Shown here in pieces: positions 1-5,570 of a stretch of 5,570 nucleotides of DNA (the first letter of the stretch is position 1; each line of letters starts with the position of its first letter). The position numbers and the translations under genes were made by a program. The notes under the pieces were generated by a model that was not told where the DNA came from, ran no database searches, and saw only the letters and a list, made by a program, of their open reading frames with translations. This DNA comes from Myxococcota bacterium (GTDB lineage Bacteria; Myxococcota; Polyangia; GCA-2747355; JAKLHH01). The stretch spans positions 1 to 5,570 of the forward strand of contig JAKLHH010000590.1 of NCBI GenBank assembly GCA_022710245.1. Direction: 5' to 3'.

Positions 1-1
1 C

Positions 2-781
<780 letters not shown>

Positions 782-880
782 GGTCTCCGCCCACCCGCCT
801 CGCCTCTCGCCTCTCGCTCCCCGGCTCGCTCACTGCCCCCTCGCCACTGCGCCCCTCGGCCACTTCACTTTCGCGCTCTG
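782..880 (+). terminator. C-rich, G-poor 3' flank of the activator gene; possible Rho-dependent termination region
   Basis: The 99 nt directly after the activator stop contain, by hand count, 54 C, 19 G, 21 T and 5 A. Such a C-over-G bias in RNA with little secondary structure is the known hallmark of Rho loading (rut) sites. No intrinsic terminator with a T-tract is visible after the gene. The only small hairpin nearby (GGGCG/CGCCC at 880-884 and 891-895) is weak and has no T run. Termination by Rho is an inference from composition; the exact end point cannot be placed. Confidence 0.35.
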
Positions 881-909
881 GGCGCCGGCTCGCCCCTCGC
901 GGCAAAGCG

Positions 910-930
910 ACATAATACATGATTACGTAA
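910..930. other. AT-rich island with imperfect palindrome in the convergent intergenic region
   Basis: Only 5 of these 21 bases are G or C, in a region otherwise around 70% G+C. It contains the imperfect palindrome TACATGATTACGTA (916-929), in which 10 of 14 positions match the reverse complement. It could be a protein-binding site, a remnant of foreign DNA, or a promoter-like patch. CATAAT (911-916) and its reverse resemble a -10 box, but no suitable -35 was found on either strand and no gene starts next to it. Function is not known. Confidence 0.4.
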
Positions 931-979
931 CCCAGCCGCGCCAGCGGGGGACACCGCCCTGCGATGGTGGACGGGCTGG

Positions 980-1182
980 TGAGACGCGGGGACGCTGAGA
1001 CGCGGGGACGGTGAGACGCGGGGACGCTGAGACGCGGGGACGCTGAGACGCGGGGACGCTGAGACGCGGGGACGCTGAGACGCGGGGACGCTGAGACGCG
1101 GGGCGCTGAGAAGCGGGGGCGCTGAGAAGCGGGGGCGCTGAGAAGCGGGGGCGCTGAGAAGCGGGGGCGCTGAGAAGCGGGG
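980..1182. repeat. Tandem array of 16-bp units, two sequence types in two blocks (12 units plus a partial)
   Basis: Read on the plus strand, units begin at 980, 996, 1012, 1028, 1044, 1060, 1076, 1092, 1107, 1123, 1139 and 1155, with a 12-bp partial at 1171. The first seven are type A, TGAGACGCGGGGACGC; the unit at 996 ends in G instead of C. The unit at 1092 is a 15-bp transition form with the A at position 13 deleted. The next four are type B, TGAGAAGCGGGGGCGC, differing from A at positions 6 and 13. There are no spacers, so this is not CRISPR. The array ends 17 bp from the stop codon of the minus-strand lipoprotein gene and would be transcribed as its 3' UTR. In that direction each unit has 8-9 C against 3-4 G, so it may also serve as a Rho loading region. 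Every unit carries a TGA on the plus strand, so it cannot be coding that way. Confidence 0.95.
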
Positions 1183-1198
1183 CTGACGCGAAGCGAGT

Positions 1199-2908
1199 CT
1201 ACTTCATCCTGACCGCGAGCTCGCCCAGGATCCCCTCCGCGTCGACCTCGAAGTCGAGCATCACGTCGTTGAACTTGTTGATGGTGCTGAGGGCGTTGCT
1301 GAGGATGGCCTTGATCTCGGCCGGCAGCTCCATCTTGTTGATGAGGTCAGCGGTGCGCGCGACGCTGTAGTAGAAGAGCGCTCCGTCCTCGCTCTTCAGC
1401 AGGCCCTTCGCGCGCGAGTTGTCGATCTTGCCGAGGACCGCGTCGCCCTTGCCGCCGATCAGCTCCACCGTCTTGGCCACACGATCGCCCGTCCCGATCA
1501 GCGCCACGTCCTTGGCCACGGTCCAGCTCACCACCGGCTTGCCGTCCTCCTCGATGCTGTAGACCTTGCGGTCGCCCTCGGTGCGGGTGCGGACCTCGAT
1601 GCCCGCCACGACGAGGACGCGCTCCAGCTTGGCCAGCAGCTCGGCGGCCTTGGCCGGATCGCTCACCTGGGCCATCCCGACCATCGGCACCATCTTCAGC
1701 AGCCCGGCCTTGCCGCGGGGCGGCCCCGCCTTGATGATGTCGGCGCTGGGCGCGAAGATCGCGCCCGCGAAGCGCCCGGAGAGCGTGGCGACGATGTCCT
1801 TCTCCGGGCTCACCTTCGCCTCGCGCTCGAAGGCCTCCATGCTCGCGTAGAAGCTGCGCTTCGCCCCCGGCGGCATGGTCTCCACGATCAGGTCCATCAG
1901 CTTCTTCGGGTTGAGCGAGAAGCGGGAGACCGAGAGCGCGTCGGCGCCGATGTACTTGCCGAAGGACGGCGCGTCGCCGTTGCCCTTGAGCAGCGCCTGG
2001 ATGGTCTTCCCCTTCTCCGCCGTCGCCGCGAAGTAGGTGCGCAGCGCGACCGTGTCCGTCGAGAGCCGCATCGAGAAGGCCACCCCGCTCATGTACGCGA
2101 GGAAGTTGTCCGTGGCCTCCTGCTGCTCGCGGATGTACTTCTTCATCCAGTCGGACGCGGTGCGCAGCTTCTCTTCCGTCTGAGCGGCGGAGATCTTGCG
2201 GGCGGCTGCCCCGTCGATGAAGAGCATCACCTGGTGCTTGCCGATCTTGCTGCTGAGCGTGTTGAACGTCTTGTTCGACTTGATGTTGCGCTCGAGCTTC
2301 GCGGCCGCCGCCACCGCCTCGCCGATCTTGTCCTCCTTCGCCTTGCCGCAGAGCACCAGGGTCTTCTTCACGTGGGCCCAGCCGGCGCGCGGGATGTCCG
2401 AGCCCTGCAAGGTGAGCAGGGTCACCTTGACCCCGGAGAACTCCTTCTCCTGGAAGACCGCCGAGCCGCCGGCCTTCTTCGTGGCCAGCTCCCGCAGCGT
2501 CTTCTCCATCGCCTTCGGGTCGTCCTCGCTGACCGCCGCGATCACGGTCTTGCCGTCAGCGCCCAGGCTCACGACCAGCCCGCCGTCGGGGTTGATCCCC
2601 TTCGGGCGCAGCGTCTGGGGGTTCTCGGGGTCGAAGCCCAGCTCGTTCACCAGCTCGGCCTTGCCCTGATCGATCGCCAGCTTCACCACCTGCTGATCAC
2701 GGAAGCGGTCGAGGAGCAGCTTGGCCTCCTTCACGCCTCCGCTGATCGACGGGATGATCAACGCGCCCACCGCGTCCTCGGGGACGAAGGCGAGCGGGGC
2801 CTTGCCGGCGCCGCAGCCACCGCAACCAGGGAAGATGGCTGCGGCCGCCAGCGTCAGCAGCGCGGCGGATCCAAGCAGGATTCTTCGGACGGAAACGCGT
2901 TTCATCAT
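1199..2908 (-). CDS. Predicted exported lipoprotein, 569 aa, with two copies of one module (DUF3352-like in style)
   Basis: The chosen start is the ATG at 2908, because GGGGAGAGGA lies just upstream; the next codon is also ATG (2905), and either may be used. An upstream in-frame ATG at 2938 would place this ribosome site inside the gene and bury the signal peptide. Residues 1-28 form a signal peptide: basic KRVSVRR, then a hydrophobic run of Leu/Ala. A lipobox-like FPGC ends at Cys29, followed by a Gly/Cys-rich linker; Phe at -3 and Pro at -2 make it atypical. The mature part has no membrane segment and no recognisable catalytic motif. Residues about 40-297 and 317-569 align in order: VSEDDPKA (126) with VSDPAKAA (415), a Trp-Lys-hydrophobic-Gly stretch at 177-188 with 462-472, and the strand pair near 276-294 with 549-567. 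The layout recalls DUF3352-type secreted proteins of Myxococcota and Planctomycetes, but this is from pattern memory. Specific function is unknown. It would act in the periplasm or outer membrane. Confidence 0.9.
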   Translation of the reverse strand: MMKRVSVRRILLGSAALLTLAAAAIFPGCGGCGAGKAPLAFVPEDAVGALIIPSISGGVKEAKLLLDRFRDQQVVKLAIDQGKAELVNELGFDPENPQTLRPKGINPDGGLVVSLGADGKTVIAAVSEDDPKAMEKTLRELATKKAGGSAVFQEKEFSGVKVTLLTLQGSDIPRAGWAHVKKTLVLCGKAKEDKIGEAVAAAAKLERNIKSNKTFNTLSSKIGKHQVMLFIDGAAARKISAAQTEEKLRTASDWMKKYIREQQEATDNFLAYMSGVAFSMRLSTDTVALRTYFAATAEKGKTIQALLKGNGDAPSFGKYIGADALSVSRFSLNPKKLMDLIVETMPPGAKRSFYASMEAFEREAKVSPEKDIVATLSGRFAGAIFAPSADIIKAGPPRGKAGLLKMVPMVGMAQVSDPAKAAELLAKLERVLVVAGIEVRTRTEGDRKVYSIEEDGKPVVSWTVAKDVALIGTGDRVAKTVELIGGKGDAVLGKIDNSRAKGLLKSEDGALFYYSVARTADLINKMELPAEIKAILSNALSTINKFNDVMLDFEVDAEGILGELAVRMK

Positions 2909-2912
2909 GTCG

Positions 2913-2922
2913 TCCTCTCCCC
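2913..2922 (-). promoter_or_regulatory. Ribosome binding site that decides the lipoprotein start
   Basis: The minus strand reads GGGGAGAGGA here, a strong Shine-Dalgarno match; the GGAG core ends 8 nt before the ATG at 2908. It supports the MMKRV start over the longer form beginning at 2938, in which this sequence would encode residues near RGED. Confidence 0.75.
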
Positions 2923-2986
2923 GCGAACCGGGTCCCATGGCGCCTTCGCCCGGGCGCGATCAGTGGCGGTCCGTCCCGAGGGGTCA

Positions 2987-3008
2987 CCGATCGCTGGTCT
3001 GCGATCGG
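2987..3008. repeat. Perfect 8-bp inverted repeat (6-nt loop) in the leader of the lipoprotein gene
   Basis: CCGATCGC (2987-2994) and GCGATCGG (3001-3008) are exact reverse complements separated by TGGTCT. The element lies about 80 bp upstream of the lipoprotein start in a 211-bp gap between the Nudix and lipoprotein genes. It could be a dimeric operator, or a hairpin in the RNA leader that marks the end of the Nudix transcript. No T-tract follows on the minus strand, so a standard intrinsic terminator is unlikely. A second, shorter palindrome, CGCCCGGGCG, sits at 2947-2956 in the same leader. Confidence 0.6.
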
Positions 3009-3078
3009 CAGCGCAAACGGGTTGACCTCTGGTGATAGCCTCGAAGAAGTACCACGTTTCGGCGGACCCGCTCAAGCC

Positions 3079-3101
3079 ACGGCGTCGACCGACGGCGTCG
3101 G
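3079..3101. repeat. Direct repeat and GC palindrome just downstream of the Nudix gene
   Basis: ACGGCGTCG occurs at 3079-3087 and again at 3092-3100, a 13-bp period. The second copy is part of a 6-1-6 inverted repeat CCGACG-G-CGTCGG (3089-3101). It begins about 19 nt after the Nudix stop in the direction of transcription. It could form a stable RNA stem at the 3' end of the Nudix message; there is no T run. Short GC repeats also arise by chance in DNA this GC-rich, so function is uncertain. Confidence 0.4.
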
Positions 3102-3119
3102 GCAGGGCTGGCGGGGGCC

Positions 3120-3668
3120 TCAGAAGCACCGCAGTCGCTGCTGCAGGTGCCAGAAGGCGACGACCACCAGGGCGTGCTCGATCTCTCCCCGCGCGATCAT
3201 GGCCGGGATCTCCGCGAGCGGCACCTGGAGCACCTCCAGATCCTCGCTCCCGTCGAGGGCCGGCTCGCCGCGCCGCTCGAGGCTGGTGGCGAGGAAGCTG
3301 TGGCAGAGGTTGTCCTGGATCGCGGGGTTCGGCGAGATCTGGCCGAGCGGCTCGAGGCCCCCGGCCCAGAGCCCCGTCTCCTCGAGCAGCTCGCGACGCG
3401 CGGCGGCCGCGGGATCCGCGTCCTCGGGATCCACCATGCCCCCCGGGACCTCGAGGCTGATCCGCTCCCTGCCCTGCCGGTACTGGCGCACCAGCACGAC
3501 CTGGCCGTCGTCGGTCAGCGGCACCACGTTCACCCAGGCCGGCGCCTCGAGGACGACGAACTCGTGCGCCTCGCCGGTGCGCGGCGAGGTGGCCCTGCGG
3601 CCGCTGATGTTGAAGATGGACGTCGCGAGCCGCTGCTCGACGTGGACGATGGGCCAGGGGCGGATCAT
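3120..3668 (-). CDS. Nudix hydrolase, ADP-ribose pyrophosphatase type, 182 aa
   Basis: The Nudix helix is clear: PGGMVD at residues 75-80, then RRELLEETGL at 91-100, with the metal-binding glutamates E93, E96 and E97 present. Compared with the consensus G-x5-E-x7-REUxEExGU, the segment between has one extra residue, and Asp83 stands where the first Glu is expected. The flanking strands (VNVVPLTDDGQVVLVRQYR, 46-64) and the later SPNPAIQDNLCHSFLA (112-127) are typical of the ADP-ribose/NDP-sugar branch. The family cleaves a nucleoside diphosphate linked to another group, commonly ADP-ribose to AMP and ribose 5-phosphate, in the cytoplasm with Mg2+. The exact substrate cannot be read from the sequence. 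The length is normal. The ATG at 3668 has GAGG 5 nt upstream; that GAGG is half of the palindrome GAGGCCTC (3670-3677). The gene starts 52 bp after the ATPase stop and probably shares its transcript. Confidence 0.95.
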   Translation of the reverse strand: MIRPWPIVHVEQRLATSIFNISGRRATSPRTGEAHEFVVLEAPAWVNVVPLTDDGQVVLVRQYRQGRERISLEVPGGMVDPEDADPAAAARRELLEETGLWAGGLEPLGQISPNPAIQDNLCHSFLATSLERRGEPALDGSEDLEVLQVPLAEIPAMIARGEIEHALVVVAFWHLQQRLRCF

Positions 3669-3673
3669 GGAGG

Positions 3674-3677
3674 CCTC
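3674..3677 (-). promoter_or_regulatory. Ribosome binding site of the Nudix gene
   Basis: GAGG on the minus strand, 5 nt before the ATG at 3668, supports that start. It lies in the 8-bp palindrome GAGGCCTC. The palindrome is too short to fold on itself and is probably without regulatory meaning. Confidence 0.6.
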
Positions 3678-3720
3678 GAGTGTCCGGGGTTCGTGGTGAC
3701 GTGGTCGCTGGTGGCGGAGG

Positions 3721-5570
3721 TCAGAGGGCCTGCGGCAAGGCGTACTTGAGCATCTCCATCTCCCCCTCCGCTCGCTTCGTCCCGTCCCACCAGCCGATCG
3801 CGCGGGTCAGGCGCACGGCCTGCTCGAGCGCCTTGCGGGCGGGCTCCACCTCGCCCCGGATGCGGTGGATGCGGCCGAGGTCGGTGAGGAGCTTCGCTCT
3901 GCGCGTGCGGTCGCCGACCTGCACCACCAGGTCCAGCGCCTGGTTCAGGCGGATCTCCGCCTCGCCCCACTCGCTCGCGAGCTGGTGCGCCTCGGCCATG
4001 CGGGAGACCACCAGGAGCTTGCCCAGGATCGAGCGGTCGTTCTCCGCCTCCTGCAGGGCATCGAGCAGGTAGCCGCGCGCGCGGTCGAGGAAGCCGATCT
4101 GGGTGCAGGCGTTGGCGGCCTCGAGCAGCGTGCGCCAGGATGGCATGCCGCGCTGGCCGCTGGCGCGCGTGCTGGCCCCGATCGCCTCGAGCATCAGCTT
4201 GCCGGCGCGCTCGCGGTCCTGCAGCAGACCGGCGGCGCGAGCGAGCTCCCGCCCGGTCTCGCCGACGAGCCAGTCCGAGCGCGCGGCGACCGCGTCGGAG
4301 TACGCCAGCTCCAGCCGGCGGTGCGCGCGCTGCAGGTTGCCCAGCTCGAGATCGAAGCGGCCCAGGTCGAGCCGCAGCCCGGCCCGGCTGCTGTCGTCGG
4401 CGGCCGCGACCGAGAGCGTCTCCTCGAGGACCCCGCGCGCGGCCGGCAGGTCGCCGAGCTCGCGCAGCACCTCCGCGAGCCGCCGCGCCAGGTCCACCGC
4501 GAGCTGATCGAGCTCGCCCTCGCGCATGCGCCCCTTCCCCCACTCGCTGCGCACCACGTTCAAGGCGCGCGAGAACGCGGCGGCGGCCGACGCCCCGTCG
4601 AGGCAGCGCAGGGCCCAGGTGCCAGCGCGGTCGAGCTCCTCGACGGCGCGGGGCCCGTCCTCGGCCTCACAGGAGTGGAACGCGACCACCGCCACCGGGG
4701 CGTCGATCTCGCGCAGGTAGTCGGCCACCGCGAGGTGGATGCGCCGCCGCACCTCGGCGGGGATGGAGGAGTAGACGACGCGCGAGACGAGCTGGTGGAC
4801 GAACGCGTAGCCGCGCTGGGCCGTGATCAGCAGGCGCCTCGCGACCAGGCTCTGCAGCAGCGCCTCATCGACGGAGCGGCCGGCCATCGCCGAGAGCGTC
4901 TTCGGGGTCAGCCAGTCGCCGAAGACGGCGAGCCACTGCAGCAGGTTGCGCTCGTCCTGCGGCAGGCGCTCGATGCGCCCGGCGACGAGGTCCGCCACCT
5001 TCTCCGGGGGATCCGCGATCCCCTCGTGGATCTCCGCGTAGACCATCTGCTCGATGAAGAGCGGCTGACCGCCGGCCGCGCGGCCGATGCGGTCGATCAC
5101 CGAGGGCTCCACCTCCTCGTCGAGGAGGGCGCTGGCGAGGGCGCGGCACGCCGCCGGGTCGAGCGGACCGAGCGGCATCGCCTCGACCTCGGGCGGCCAG
5201 AGCTGCGCGAACTCCGTCGAGTGCGTGAAGAGCAGCGCCAGCGGCTGCGAGCCAGGGGCGCTCGCCAGCGCAAAGATCAGCTCGCGCGAGGGATCGTCGT
5301 ACTGGTCGACCTCCTCGAAGACCAGCAGCAGCGGCCTGCGCGCGGCGGCGCGCTGCACCACGTGCCGGAAGGCGGCCATCCGCTCACGCCGGCGGGAGTC
5401 GGGCTCCAGCTCGGAGAGGTGGCTGCTGAGCCCGAAGAGCTCCTTCAGCCCCGGGACGTTGTCAGCCTCGATCCCCAGGCGCCCCGCCGCGACCAGGATG
5501 TCCTCCGGCCCGAAGCCACGACCGCCGATGCCGAGGCAGCCGAGCGCGACCCTGTGAGCCTGCCCGAGGA
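3721..5570 (-). CDS. Large AAA_16/MalT-like (STAND-class) ATPase with C-terminal TPR region, N-terminus outside window
   Basis: The frame stays open to the window edge, so the ATG at 5379 is internal; 63 further residues upstream read as normal AAA_16 sequence (for example GLKELFGLSSHL and ELEPDSRRRERM). About 615 residues are visible, numbered here from the edge. Walker B-like LLLVFEEVDQYDD is at 80-92, with Glu-Glu as the acidic pair. A LALLFTHS strand follows, and AAGGQPLFIEQM (164-175) matches the usual GNPLFLEE lid motif. RIERLPQDERNLLQWLAVFG (198-217) and FVHQLVSRVVYSSIPAEVRR (256-275) match the helical and winged-helix part. From about 305 to 595 there are some six or seven TPR-like helix pairs. 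In Myxococcota such modules are often fused behind a Ser/Thr kinase, cyclase or DNA-binding domain; which one, if any, is here lies beyond the edge, as does Walker A. Likely an ATP-driven signalling switch in the cytoplasm with TPR-mediated partner binding (inference). It is the first visible gene of the probable ATPase-Nudix unit. Confidence 0.93.
   Translation of the reverse strand, partial: LGQAHRVALGCLGIGGRGFGPEDILVAAGRLGIEADNVPGLKELFGLSSHLSELEPDSRRRERMAAFRHVVQRAAARRPLLLVFEEVDQYDDPSRELIFALASAPGSQPLALLFTHSTEFAQLWPPEVEAMPLGPLDPAACRALASALLDEEVEPSVIDRIGRAAGGQPLFIEQMVYAEIHEGIADPPEKVADLVAGRIERLPQDERNLLQWLAVFGDWLTPKTLSAMAGRSVDEALLQSLVARRLLITAQRGYAFVHQLVSRVVYSSIPAEVRRRIHLAVADYLREIDAPVAVVAFHSCEAEDGPRAVEELDRAGTWALRCLDGASAAAAFSRALNVVRSEWGKGRMREGELDQLAVDLARRLAEVLRELGDLPAARGVLEETLSVAAADDSSRAGLRLDLGRFDLELGNLQRAHRRLELAYSDAVAARSDWLVGETGRELARAAGLLQDRERAGKLMLEAIGASTRASGQRGMPSWRTLLEAANACTQIGFLDRARGYLLDALQEAENDRSILGKLLVVSRMAEAHQLASEWGEAEIRLNQALDLVVQVGDRTRRAKLLTDLGRIHRIRGEVEPARKALEQAVRLTRAIGWWDGTKRAEGEMEMLKYALPQAL

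Noticed and set aside
880..895. Intrinsic terminator hairpin GGGCG/CGCCC after the activator
   Set aside because: Only five base pairs and no T-tract; too weak to call.
980..1182. CRISPR array
   Set aside because: Units are 16 bp, directly adjacent, with no unique spacers and no cas genes nearby.
923..1198. Read-through extension of the lipoprotein past its TAG, open for 91 codons across the repeat array to a TAA at 925
   Set aside because: The repeat unit on the minus strand cannot form a stop codon in any frame, so the open frame is automatic; no sign of a recoding signal.
2800..2822. P-loop-like GCGAGKA in the lipoprotein
   Set aside because: It lacks Ser/Thr after Lys, lies at the signal peptide junction, and the protein shows no other NTPase motif.
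2196..3025. Long open frames antisense to the lipoprotein gene
   Set aside because: Their residues are rich in Arg, Ala, Leu and Ser with no family pattern. They are the usual shadow frames of GC-rich coding DNA, and the minus-strand gene has the ribosome site and signal peptide.
3020..3055. Sigma-70-like promoter around TTGACC (plus strand) or TTGAGC (minus strand, near 3069-3075)
   Set aside because: The plus-strand box faces no gene, and neither box has a convincing -10 at 16-18 bp.
3665..4543. Open frames overlapping the ATPase gene in other frames and on the opposite strand
   Set aside because: They are extremely Arg/Ala/Gly/Pro-rich and lack motifs, while the chosen frame shows AAA_16 and TPR patterns throughout.
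5377..5379. ATG as start of the ATPase gene
   Set aside because: The frame is open upstream to the window edge and the upstream residues continue the ATPase domain.

Overview
The window is GC-rich DNA (roughly 70% G+C by eye) with the codon usage and gene types of a Myxococcota-like (deltaproteobacterial) genome: a sigma-54-dependent activator, a large AAA_16-type ATPase with a TPR tail, and a big predicted lipoprotein of low family recognisability. The genus cannot be set from the sequence alone. No IS element, tRNA, rRNA or CRISPR array is visible.

Layout. (1) Positions 2-781, plus strand: the C-terminal part of a sigma-54 enhancer-binding protein (AAA+ core plus Fis-type HTH); its sensory domain and Walker A lie upstream of the window. 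(2) Positions 782-1198: a 417-bp convergent intergenic region with three parts. These are a strongly C-rich, G-poor stretch just after the activator stop, a small AT-rich island with an imperfect palindrome (910-930), and a tandem array of 16-bp units (980-1182) made of two sequence types in two blocks. (3) Positions 1199-5570, minus strand: three genes in the same direction. In transcription order they are an AAA_16/TPR ATPase (5' end outside the window), a Nudix hydrolase of the ADP-ribose pyrophosphatase type 52 bp downstream, and, after a 211-bp gap with inverted repeats, a predicted exported lipoprotein whose mature part looks like two copies of one module.

How the parts may work together. 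The ATPase and Nudix genes are close enough to share a transcript. The lipoprotein gene has its own strong ribosome binding site and a long leader, so it may be transcribed separately. The activator points toward the lipoprotein gene and the two transcripts collide in the repeat-bearing intergenic region. Both mRNAs would carry C-rich, G-poor 3' flanks there, which fits Rho-dependent termination on both sides. No functional link between the activator and the minus-strand genes can be shown from this window.

The most unusual sequence-level signals are the two-type 16-bp array and the internal duplication in the lipoprotein. Nothing in the window clearly forms a new defence or mobile system.
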